64,000 bases of DNA. Origin: Chryseobacterium binzhouense (GTDB lineage Bacteria; Bacteroidota; Bacteroidia; Flavobacteriales; Weeksellaceae). The position numbers were made by a program, and so were the translations under genes. The DNA is taken from the NCBI RefSeq assembly GCF_007474545.1, contig NZ_VKOG01000001.1, positions 1,116,001 through 1,180,000 of the forward strand, in the 5' to 3' direction. Positions within the stretch are counted from its first letter, which is position 1; each line of letters opens with the position of its first letter. Shown here piece after piece: positions 33,589 to 41,387 of this stretch. The notes beneath the pieces were generated by a model. That model saw only the letters and a program-made list of their open reading frames with translations, was not told where the DNA came from and did no database searches.

Positions 33589-34962
33589 GTGAAAAACGTA
33601 CTCATCATATCTATTCTTTCCACGCAGATTATTATTGCTCAAAATATTGCGCAGAAATTAGATAATGCCACAAAAAATCTGATGAACTCACCTTCAGCCA
33701 TTTCATCAAACTTATCGTTGTATGTAGCTGATGAAAGTGGAAATCTCATCTATGAATTCAACGGCAATAAAGGACTTTCAACCGCCTCTACCCAAAAGAT
33801 TTTTACCGCTGCAGCTGCTCTGGAAACTTTGGGCAGTAATTATACATACACAACAACTTCTTCATATTCAGGAAACATTTCAGATGGAAATCTGAATGGG
33901 AATCTGTACATTTCTTCCAATGGTGATCCTACTTTAGGAAGCTGGAGATATGACGGCTATAAGCCGGAAAACTTTAAGCAAAAGTTTGTGGAAGCTGTGA
34001 AAAAGTCAGGAATTAAAAAGATTTCGGGGGATTTGATTGTTGATGATTCTTATTTCGATCATCAGACTATTCCGGGAGGCTGGCCTTGGGATGATTTAGG
34101 AAATTATTACGGAGCCGGAGTCTGGGGGGTAAACTGGCGCGAAAACCAGTTTGATATTAACATCAGCGGAACCGATTTCAAAAGTTTTTCATATCCTTTG
34201 GAAGGAGTGAGATGGCTGAATGATTTAACAGCTGCCGGAAGTTCTGATCAAAGTCTGATTTTTACGGCTCCTCATTCTGATGTTGCTTTAATCAACGGAA
34301 GTTTGCCCGCCGGAAAAGTGACCACCGTTTCAGGATCTGTACCCAATCCGCCTTTGCAGCTGGGCGCTGAAGCAGTAAAATGGCTGCAGGAATCGGGAAT
34401 TGAAGTTTCAGGAAAAATAATAACAAGTTCCCGGCTGGAAATCGAAGGTAAAAAGATGCAAGAAGCATCTGTAAATAATGTTATCTTAAACTACAAGTCA
34501 CCAACTTTAGACAAAATTGTCTACTGGTTTTTAAGAAAAAGTGTGAATCTTTATGGTGAAACTTTAGTAAAAACTTTAGGTAAAGAAAAAAAGGCAAATC
34601 CAAGTTTCAGAAGCGGGATTTCTTTTTTAAAAGAATTCTGGACATCAAAGGGAATCAATTCCAACATGATTAATTTTGCAGACGGAAGCGGACTTTCTCC
34701 ACAAAATTATGTTTCGGCAAAAGCTGAAGTTCAGGCTTTGATATATGCTAAAAAACAACCTTGGTTTGAAGCATATTATGAAGGCTTTCCAACGCAGGAC
34801 AATGGGATGAAAATGAAAAGCGGGACAATAAGAGATACCAAATCTTACGCAGGATATCATACCTCAAAAGACGGAAAGAAATATGTATATTCTATCATTA
34901 TCAACAATTTTCCGGGAAGCGGAAGTGCGGAGCTGCAGAAAATTTTAAATGTTTTAAAATAA
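33589..34962 (+). CDS. dacB: D-alanyl-D-alanine carboxypeptidase/endopeptidase (PBP4 family)
   Basis: 457 residues. Periplasmic class-C penicillin-binding protein that trims peptide stems and cross-links of peptidoglycan. SxxK is STQK (Ser67, Lys70), the second motif is in DGSGLSPQN, and the third is MKSGTIRD near the end. A signal peptide starts the protein (MKNVLIISILSTQIIIAQ). The start codon is GTG; no nearby ATG would preserve the leader. Five bases after its stop comes the histidine kinase gene, in one operon. Confidence 0.9.
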   Translation: MKNVLIISILSTQIIIAQNIAQKLDNATKNLMNSPSAISSNLSLYVADESGNLIYEFNGNKGLSTASTQKIFTAAAALETLGSNYTYTTTSSYSGNISDGNLNGNLYISSNGDPTLGSWRYDGYKPENFKQKFVEAVKKSGIKKISGDLIVDDSYFDHQTIPGGWPWDDLGNYYGAGVWGVNWRENQFDINISGTDFKSFSYPLEGVRWLNDLTAAGSSDQSLIFTAPHSDVALINGSLPAGKVTTVSGSVPNPPLQLGAEAVKWLQESGIEVSGKIITSSRLEIEGKKMQEASVNNVILNYKSPTLDKIVYWFLRKSVNLYGETLVKTLGKEKKANPSFRSGISFLKEFWTSKGINSNMINFADGSGLSPQNYVSAKAEVQALIYAKKQPWFEAYYEGFPTQDNGMKMKSGTIRDTKSYAGYHTSKDGKKYVYSIIINNFPGSGSAELQKILNVLK

Positions 34963-34967
34963 AAATA

Positions 34968-36122
34968 TTGAAAAAAAGAACCATTTTAGGCAGGTTAAAT
35001 AATTGGTTTATTTTTATGATGATGACTATTGTGGTGATCGCAATCGTTATATCTTCCACTCTGGTTATCAATTATCTAAAAAGAGAAGAGATCAAAAGGG
35101 TTGATATTTTGGTCAATGCCATCAAATTTCAGCAGGATGCAGTCACGCCCAGTCTGGAGGTTCAGGAGTTGCTGCTGAATATTTACAGTTCAAATACCAC
35201 CATTCCGGTTATTATTTTAGATAAAAATGATCAGGTAATTGAGTTTAAAAATTTACCCAAAGAAGTAGGATCTGAAGCCAAAGATGTGATTGCTCTTGCC
35301 AAAAGCATGGCAAAAAAATATCCGGTGATTGAAATAAAAGTAGCGGGAGGAAATGATCAGTTTGTTTATTATGACAATTCAAAAGCACTTAATTACCTTC
35401 AATACTCGCCTTATTTACTAGGTTTATTTGTGTTGAGTTATTTTCTTTTTTCATTTTGGTTTTTAAGAACAGTTAAAAAAACGGATGAAGGCTATTTGTG
35501 GGCGGGACTGGCAAAAGAAACTGCGCACCAGATCGGAACTCCGTTATCATCAATGATCGGCTGGATGGAAATTATGAAGCTGGAAAACCCGGATTCAGAC
35601 GGAATTATAGAAATAGAAAAAGATATTGAAAGACTGAGAACCATTTCAGAAAGATTTTCAAAAATCGGTTCGGTTCCGGAGCTTAATGACATGAACTTCA
35701 ATGAAACCATTCAGGAAAACTTTGATTATCTAAGAACGAGAATTTCAAAAAAAATCAACTTCACCCTGCAGATTCCCACTTATAATATTCTGGTTCCTCA
35801 CAATAAAATTCTGATGAGCTGGGTAATCGAGAATCTGGTAAAAAATGCTGTAGACGCAATGAAAGGAGAGGGTACTTTGAAGATGTCGGTTTTTGAGCGT
35901 AATAAAAATATTCTGGTAGAAGTAAAAGACAATGGAAGCGGAATGACAAAATATCAGGCAAATAATGCTTTCAAGCCAGGTTATTCCACTAAAAAACGAG
36001 GTTGGGGATTGGGGTTAAGTTTAGCTAAAAGAGTAGTGCAGGAATATCACAACGGCGATATCAGAATTTCTCAGACTGAAGTAGGAAAAGGCAGCACTTT
36101 CAGAATTCTGATTAAGAAGTGA
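34968..36122 (+). CDS. sensor histidine kinase
   Basis: 384 residues. Two membrane segments (about 14-36 and 144-165) bracket a roughly 105-residue periplasmic sensor. The phosphoacceptor is His187 in KETAHQIGTPLSSM, followed by the ATPase domain: ENLVKNAVDAMKG (N box), VKDNGSGMT (G1) and GWGLGLSLAKRVV (G2). No response regulator lies beside it, so the partner is elsewhere. It starts with TTG, five bases after dacB. The place next to dacB suggests an envelope signal; that is an inference. Confidence 0.88.
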   Translation: MKKRTILGRLNNWFIFMMMTIVVIAIVISSTLVINYLKREEIKRVDILVNAIKFQQDAVTPSLEVQELLLNIYSSNTTIPVIILDKNDQVIEFKNLPKEVGSEAKDVIALAKSMAKKYPVIEIKVAGGNDQFVYYDNSKALNYLQYSPYLLGLFVLSYFLFSFWFLRTVKKTDEGYLWAGLAKETAHQIGTPLSSMIGWMEIMKLENPDSDGIIEIEKDIERLRTISERFSKIGSVPELNDMNFNETIQENFDYLRTRISKKINFTLQIPTYNILVPHNKILMSWVIENLVKNAVDAMKGEGTLKMSVFERNKNILVEVKDNGSGMTKYQANNAFKPGYSTKKRGWGLGLSLAKRVVQEYHNGDIRISQTEVGKGSTFRILIKK

Positions 36123-36162
36123 ATTAGGATAAAAGCTACATAAAAAAAGTAAAAATTTTCAC

Positions 36163-36170
36163 TATTTTTG
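36163..36170 (+). promoter_or_regulatory. promoter -7 box, close to the start codon
   Basis: TATTTTTG ends 4 bases before the ATG of the ABC ATPase. With normal spacing, transcription would begin at or near the start codon. Confidence 0.45.
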
Positions 36171-36174
36171 AAAC

Positions 36175-36843
36175 ATGATTAAAGCTAAAAACATCCATAA
36201 ATCATATGGAAATCTGGAAGTACTGAAAGGAGTTGATATTCACATAAAAACTGGTGAAGTAGTGTCTATTGTAGGAGAATCTGGTGCGGGAAAATCTACG
36301 CTTCTTCAGATCTTAGGAACATTAGACAGCCCGTCTAATCCTAAAAATTACGATACTGAAATCACACTGAACGGAGAATCATTTATCAACATGAATGATA
36401 AGCAGATCTCAAAATTCAGAAATCAGAATATTGGTTTTGTTTTTCAGTTCCATCAGTTACTGCCGGAATTTACTGCTTTAGAAAATGTATTGCTGCCTAC
36501 CAAAATTGCGGGAAGCATCGAAAAAGAAGCCTTAGAAAAGGCACATCAGCTTTTTGAAGATCTTAAAATTGCCCAGAGACTGCATCATAAACCAAATCAG
36601 CTTTCAGGAGGAGAAGCACAAAGAGTAGCAGTGGCAAGAGCGTTGATCAATTCGCCTAAAATTATCTATGCAGATGAGCCAACCGGAAATCTGGATTCAA
36701 AAAATGCAGATGATCTTCACCGCCTATTCTTTGATCTGAGAGATAAGTACAACCAGACTTTTGTCATTGTAACTCATAATCCCCAATTGGCGGAAATTAC
36801 TGATCGTAAATTGGTAATGAAAGACGGAATGATTATAGAATAA
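36175..36843 (+). CDS. ABC transporter ATP-binding protein, LolD/MacB type
   Basis: 222 residues. Walker [13 protein letters not shown]-loop [17 protein letters not shown], signature [15 protein letters not shown], Walker [14 protein letters not shown] and H-loop VTHNPQ. The [16 protein letters not shown] stretch and length match LolD of the lipoprotein-release complex or the related MacB/FtsE group. The permeases (LolC/E) are not adjacent. It probably energises an inner-membrane mechanotransmission-type transporter. Confidence 0.85.
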   Translation: MIKAKNIHKSYGNLEVLKGVDIHIKTGEVVSIVGESGAGKSTLLQILGTLDSPSNPKNYDTEITLNGESFINMNDKQISKFRNQNIGFVFQFHQLLPEFTALENVLLPTKIAGSIEKEALEKAHQLFEDLKIAQRLHHKPNQLSGGEAQRVAVARALINSPKIIYADEPTGNLDSKNADDLHRLFFDLRDKYNQTFVIVTHNPQLAEITDRKLVMKDGMIIE

Positions 36844-36847
36844 TTTT

Positions 36848-37423
36848 TTGTATGAAATTTTTAGTGTGCATTTTATCTTTTTTACATCCTTCAATGCCAT
36901 AAAAGCTCAGGATACGAAGGACGTTTTATCAAAAGAGAAAATAACTAAACTGAAAAACTATCTGAAAGATAAAAATTATAATCAGGATCTGGCAATTTTC
37001 ATCAATTTTAAAATTCATTCAGGTAAATACAGATACATTGTTTATGATCTTAAAAATGATAAAGTTTTGCAGAAAGCAATCGTTTCTCATGGATCGGGTT
37101 CTGTGATTTCCAATTCAGATAAGCTGCGTTTTTCAAATACAGAAAACTCTTACCAGTCATCTTTGGGAAAATATGAAATTCAGGAAAGTTACGAAGGAAA
37201 ATTTGGTAAATCATATCGGATGAAGGGACTGGATTCCAGCAACAATAATGCGAAACAGCGAGCCATTGTTTTGCATTCTTACGATTGTATTCCTGATAAA
37301 GAATCTTATCAACCGTCTTGTTTAAGCTTAGGGTGTCCGATGCTTTCAAAAAAAGCCTTTAAAGAAACCGCTAAATTTCTGGATTCATCAAAAAAACCTG
37401 TGATTTTATATGCATTTTACTAA
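36848..37423 (+). CDS. L,D-transpeptidase (YkuD_2-type) with frameshifted signal peptide
   Basis: The catalytic part (HSYDCIPDKES, SLGCPML with the nucleophilic Cys) is a murein L,D-transpeptidase-type domain, about 170 residues. The leader is broken in register. ATG at 36852 begins a good signal peptide (MKFLVCILSFLH...) but stops after 16 codons. The main frame continues TSFNAIKAQDTKD. Adding one T to the six-T run near 36887 would join them into a normal leader. The coordinates given follow the main frame from a TTG at 36848, whose leader lacks positive charge. So the gene is frameshifted, phase-variable or affected by an assembly error. Confidence 0.75.
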   Translation: MYEIFSVHFIFFTSFNAIKAQDTKDVLSKEKITKLKNYLKDKNYNQDLAIFINFKIHSGKYRYIVYDLKNDKVLQKAIVSHGSGSVISNSDKLRFSNTENSYQSSLGKYEIQESYEGKFGKSYRMKGLDSSNNNAKQRAIVLHSYDCIPDKESYQPSCLSLGCPMLSKKAFKETAKFLDSSKKPVILYAFY

Positions 37424-37449
37424 ATTTGTGTTGATAAAAACACAAAAAG

Positions 37450-38127
37450 ATGTCTATAAAATTTTTAGCTGAAGATGACCGACCAAGGGAAAAGTTCCTG
37501 CTGAAAGGCAAAAATGCACTTTCTGATTCCGAACTTTTAGCGATTATTATGGGTAGCGGAAGCCGTGATGAGACAGCTGTTGAACTGGCAAGAAAAATTT
37601 TGGGTTCGGTAAATAACAATTGGCATCAGCTTAGTCTGCTTACGATTAAAGATTTAATGAAATTTAAAGGCGTAGGAGAAGTGAAAGCAATTACAATTGC
37701 GTCATCTTTGGAGATCGGAAGAAGAAGAGCCAGTCAGGAAATTCCCGAAAAACCTCAGATTTCCGGAAGCTTAGATGCCTATAATGTTTTAAAATTCCAT
37801 TTGTCAGATTTAAGAACGGAAGAATTTTGGGCTGTCTTTCTGAATCAGAGCAATAAAGTGATACATATTGCACAGCTCACACAGGGCGGAATCAGTCAGT
37901 CGATTGTAGATGTCAGAGTTTTATTTAAAACAGCTTTAGAACACTTTTCAACCGGAATTATTGTGGCGCACAATCATCCTTCGGGAAACAAAAAACCGAG
38001 TACTGAAGATATTAATATTACTAAAAAAATAAAAGATGCCGGAAACCTGATGAATATTCAGCTTCTGGACCATTTGATTATTACTCAAAACGCTTATCTT
38101 AGCTTTGCCGATGAAGGTTTATTATGA
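37450..38127 (+). CDS. radC: RadC-family JAB/MPN protein
   Basis: 225 residues (UPF0758). N-terminal helix-hairpin-helix part (LLKGKNALSDSELLAIIMGS, LMKFKGVGEVKAITI) and a C-terminal JAMM metalloprotease-like domain with HNHPSGNKKPSTED as the zinc motif. Called RadC for a disputed DNA-repair role; its real function is uncertain. It ends in a four-base overlap (ATGA) with the next gene. Confidence 0.92.
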   Translation: MSIKFLAEDDRPREKFLLKGKNALSDSELLAIIMGSGSRDETAVELARKILGSVNNNWHQLSLLTIKDLMKFKGVGEVKAITIASSLEIGRRRASQEIPEKPQISGSLDAYNVLKFHLSDLRTEEFWAVFLNQSNKVIHIAQLTQGGISQSIVDVRVLFKTALEHFSTGIIVAHNHPSGNKKPSTEDINITKKIKDAGNLMNIQLLDHLIITQNAYLSFADEGLL

Positions 38128-39032
38128 TTAGAAGATTAAAGTATCACGAAATAGATTTTAACAAATATTCAAGTTGTCTTGAAAATTCATTTCAGCGGAA
38201 ATATTCCGCAGCAAGACTATTTTTGGATATTACTTCTGATAAAAAATGGGAGCTTTTGGTTTACAAAGATTACGAAGCTGTAATGCCGGTTCCTTATGTT
38301 TTTAAACTGGGAAAGAAAATTGTTCATAACCCGATGCTTTGTCAACAGCTTGGTATTTTTTCCAAAACAGATGATGTTGAAATCAATGAAGCTTTTCTGC
38401 ATTTTCTGGAACAGAACTATCTTATCAGAATTTATACTTTTAATGAACACAACCAGTTTAAAACCTCTTTAAAAACCAAAAAAAATTTTCTAATTGCTCC
38501 TGATGATTATGAGAGAGTATATTCCAGATATTCACCCAAAAGAAAAAGAAAGCTGAGACTTGATGAGGATGTGGTCAATCATTCTGAAATAAGAAAAATA
38601 AGTTTTGCTGAAGCTGAAGGTTTTATTAGACAAAACTTTTTGGGAGCAAGCAAAGAAGAGGATATTGATTCTTTTTTGAACATTTTTAAAAAGATGGCTG
38701 ATGAAAATTGTATTGAAATTACGGCATTTTTTCTTCATGGAAAAATAATCAATACCATTATTACCTATATTGATGATTGTACAGCTGCGCTTTTAGGAAC
38801 TTTCAATGATAAAGAATATGTGAAAATTTCAGGAGCTTCGGTATTGATAGATCATGCCATAAAAGAGAATATTGGCAACAGAATTTTCGATTTTGAAGGA
38901 GGCGAAATTCCCAATGTGGAAGAGTTTTTTCGGGGCTTTCGTCCGGAATTGCGTCCCTATCGTTTAATAGAATATTCCAAAAAAGAGCTTATCAGAAAAA
39001 TGATCACGTTGAAGTTTATCATAAAATCGTAA
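38124..39032 (+). CDS. GNAT/FemAB-like acyltransferase
   Basis: 302 residues. The N-terminal half is a beta-rich domain (KKWELLVYKDYEAVMPVPYV) and the C-terminal half a GNAT-like fold (CIEITAFFLHGKIINTI, YVKISGASVLIDHAI, FDFEGGEIPNVEEFFRGFRP). Proteins of this shape are related to FemAB aminoacyltransferases and hypothetical GNATs in flavobacteria. The substrate is unknown. Its start overlaps the radC stop by four bases. A protein with a somewhat similar layout is encoded at 61551. Confidence 0.72.
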   Translation: MIRRLKYHEIDFNKYSSCLENSFQRKYSAARLFLDITSDKKWELLVYKDYEAVMPVPYVFKLGKKIVHNPMLCQQLGIFSKTDDVEINEAFLHFLEQNYLIRIYTFNEHNQFKTSLKTKKNFLIAPDDYERVYSRYSPKRKRKLRLDEDVVNHSEIRKISFAEAEGFIRQNFLGASKEEDIDSFLNIFKKMADENCIEITAFFLHGKIINTIITYIDDCTAALLGTFNDKEYVKISGASVLIDHAIKENIGNRIFDFEGGEIPNVEEFFRGFRPELRPYRLIEYSKKELIRKMITLKFIIKS

Positions 39033-39102
39033 TTTAATGTACTCTTAAACTTCTTTGTGAATATTATTTCCTACATTTATATCTGTTTTTGAATCATAGA
39101 AA

Positions 39103-40035
39103 ATGCTTAATAAAATTCGTCAGTATAAGCTTCCTTACATCATCTATAATTTTTTCAACAAAAAAAAATTGGAACATAATATTCCGCTTTATAAAAAATA
39201 CGGAATTGATAAAAGCTATTTTTCCAGCATTTCGAGCAAAGATTTTGCACACCTTCCACATCACGAAAGGAAGTTTGACGCTCAAAAACTTTATAATACA
39301 GAATTTTACAAAAATTTATCCGAAGAAAATAAGCTGAGCGCACAGGGTTTTGATGAAAACGGATTTTTGGTACTCAGGAATTATCTTTCACCTGAAACTG
39401 CGGATCAGATCAACAGCGAGATAGACCGGCTTCTGAAAGACGGAATCATTAAGTTCCGATATGCCGGAAAACTGATGTTTGTCATTCATCATTCTGAAAT
39501 CTTAAAAAATATCGGAAATGATAAAAAACTACTCGAATTTTTATCTGTTTTAATGGACGGTGATGCTAAACTATTTCAGAGTATCAATTTTATCAACGGA
39601 AGCCAGCAGAAGACTCATTCAGACAGTATTCACATGACAACTTATCCTTTAGGCGGATTGTTGGGAGTTTGGATCGCTTTGGAAGATGTGGAGGAAAGCA
39701 ATGGTGCATTACATTACATTCCTAAAAGTCATAAACTTCCCTATTTTTTGAATTCTGATTATGATAATGAAGGAACATCGCTTAAAATCGGTAAAAAAAG
39801 CTACAAAGCCTACGAAGAATTTCTTGAAGAAAAAGTAAAAGAGCTGGGACTGAAAAAAGAGGTTTTCAGAGCAAAAAAAGGAGATCTTTTGATATGGCAT
39901 GCTAATATTTTACATGGCGGAGAACCCCATCTAGATAAAAACAGAACAAGGAAAAGCCTTGTTTACCACTATTTTGATGCAAAAAGTGTGTGTTATCATG
40001 AGGTTACCCAAAGACCTGCATTATTTGAGCTGTAA
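39103..40035 (+). CDS. phytanoyl-CoA dioxygenase family protein
   Basis: 310 residues. A non-haem Fe(II)/2-oxoglutarate-dependent oxygenase. The iron ligands are HSD in QKTHSDSIHM (His, Asp) and the distal His in LIWHANILHGGEPHL. GVWIALEDVEESNGALHYIP is the PhyH signature. Substrate unknown; family members hydroxylate lipids, halogenated compounds or secondary metabolites. It lies 70 bases after the GNAT gene, possibly in the same transcript. Confidence 0.85.
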   Translation: MLNKIRQYKLPYIIYNFFNKKKLEHNIPLYKKYGIDKSYFSSISSKDFAHLPHHERKFDAQKLYNTEFYKNLSEENKLSAQGFDENGFLVLRNYLSPETADQINSEIDRLLKDGIIKFRYAGKLMFVIHHSEILKNIGNDKKLLEFLSVLMDGDAKLFQSINFINGSQQKTHSDSIHMTTYPLGGLLGVWIALEDVEESNGALHYIPKSHKLPYFLNSDYDNEGTSLKIGKKSYKAYEEFLEEKVKELGLKKEVFRAKKGDLLIWHANILHGGEPHLDKNRTRKSLVYHYFDAKSVCYHEVTQRPALFEL

Positions 40036-40051
40036 ATTCATAAAATATTAT

Positions 40052-40059
40052 TAATTTTG
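40052..40059 (+). promoter_or_regulatory. promoter -7 box
   Basis: TAATTTTG, 12 bases before the ATG of the next gene. Confidence 0.5.
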
Positions 40060-40071
40060 CATCCTTAAATT

Positions 40072-40584
40072 ATGTCAGACTTCTCAGAGTATTTTCCGTA
40101 TGCTGCGGCATTAGTTATTGCAATTCCTTTTTTGGTTTTGCTCAGACAGTTTGTTTATACTTACATTAATTTAAAAAATCAGGAATTAAAATTACTTTCC
40201 GTCAAGTCAAATTCTGAAAACAAGACTCATTCTTACGAAAGAATGACTTTATTTTTAGAAAGAATAAAACCATCCAATCTTATTCAGAAATTCGACAAAG
40301 ATTTGGCGGTACACGAGTTTATTTTTCTTACTGAAAAAACCATCAGCGAAGAATTTGAATATAATGCGTCACAGCAGTTGTATATCACCAAAAATTCATG
40401 GCAGAATATTGTAGATTCTAAAAACGCTATTATTGATCTGCTGCACAAAACGTATGAAAGTCTGAATAACAATCCTGATCTTAATGAATTTAAAACTGTT
40501 TTCATTATGAATTATATGAATGAAAACGATTTTATCGGAGCAACGATTGAGGATTTAAGACGAGAAATTTTAATAATTGCCTAA
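40072..40584 (+). CDS. conserved hypothetical protein with one membrane helix
   Basis: 170 residues. One N-terminal membrane segment (AAALVIAIPFLVLLRQFVYTYI) and a soluble, helical C-terminal part that starts with a basic linker (KNQELKLLSVKSN). Motifs such as LAVHEFIFLTEKTISEEFEYN and EFKTVFIMNYMNENDFIGATIE are conserved-looking, but I do not know the family. It precedes ppa by 21 bases, so cotranscription is likely. Confidence 0.7.
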   Translation: MSDFSEYFPYAAALVIAIPFLVLLRQFVYTYINLKNQELKLLSVKSNSENKTHSYERMTLFLERIKPSNLIQKFDKDLAVHEFIFLTEKTISEEFEYNASQQLYITKNSWQNIVDSKNAIIDLLHKTYESLNNNPDLNEFKTVFIMNYMNENDFIGATIEDLRREILIIA

Positions 40585-40605
40585 TTAAAAAAATAAATAT
40601 AAATA

Positions 40606-41217
40606 ATGATTCCAAATTTTAAAGCGCATCCATGGCACGGAATTTCTGCAGGGGAAGATTCGCCAAACATTGTTAATGTTTTTGTTGAAATTGTTCCTTC
40701 AGATACGATCAAATATGAAATTGATAAAGTAACAGGTTATCTTAAAGTTGACCGTCCGCAAAAGTTTTCAAACATTATTCCTGCATTATACGGGTTTGTA
40801 CCGAGAACATACTGCCACAATGAAGTAATGAAACTTGCTATTGAAAGCGGTGCAAATGATGTAACAATGGGTGATCACGATCCATTGGATATCTGCGTTT
40901 TAAGCTCGCACAACATCCATGCAGGAGGGCTTTTGATGGAAGCTATTCCAATCGGCGGATTTAAAATGATTGACGGAGGTGAAGCAGATGATAAAATTGT
41001 AGCGGTAATGATCAACGATCATGCTTTTGGTCATTTCAGAGATATTTCTGAACTTCCGGCTGCTGAAGTTAACCGTCTGATGCACTATTTTCTTACATAC
41101 AAAAACTTACCGGATGAGCCTGCAAAATGCAGAATTCAGGAAGTTTACGGAGCAGACCACGCCAAAAAAGTGATCGAAGCATCCAAAAGAGATTATTCAG
41201 AAAAATTCGGAGGTTAA
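40606..41217 (+). CDS. ppa: inorganic pyrophosphatase (family I)
   Basis: 203 residues. Hydrolyses pyrophosphate to phosphate and so drives biosynthesis forward. Family-I landmarks: NVFVEIVPSDTIKYEIDK, VDRPQKFSNIIPALYGFVP, and the metal-binding GDHDPLDICVLS with several Asp. Soluble and cytoplasmic. It sits just ahead of the membrane pyrophosphatase gene, so the two routes of pyrophosphate use are side by side. Confidence 0.93.
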   Translation: MIPNFKAHPWHGISAGEDSPNIVNVFVEIVPSDTIKYEIDKVTGYLKVDRPQKFSNIIPALYGFVPRTYCHNEVMKLAIESGANDVTMGDHDPLDICVLSSHNIHAGGLLMEAIPIGGFKMIDGGEADDKIVAVMINDHAFGHFRDISELPAAEVNRLMHYFLTYKNLPDEPAKCRIQEVYGADHAKKVIEASKRDYSEKFGG

Positions 41218-41387
41218 GTTTATTTAAGATTTCGAAATTGTATATATGGCAGATGAGCAATCATCTGCTTTTTTTATGTAGTAAATTAAAAATTTAGCAT
41301 TATTATTAATAAGTCATAAATTTTTAGAATGTTTTATGGAAATAATTGATTATATTTAAAAATATATTACCAAAAAAATATTAAACT

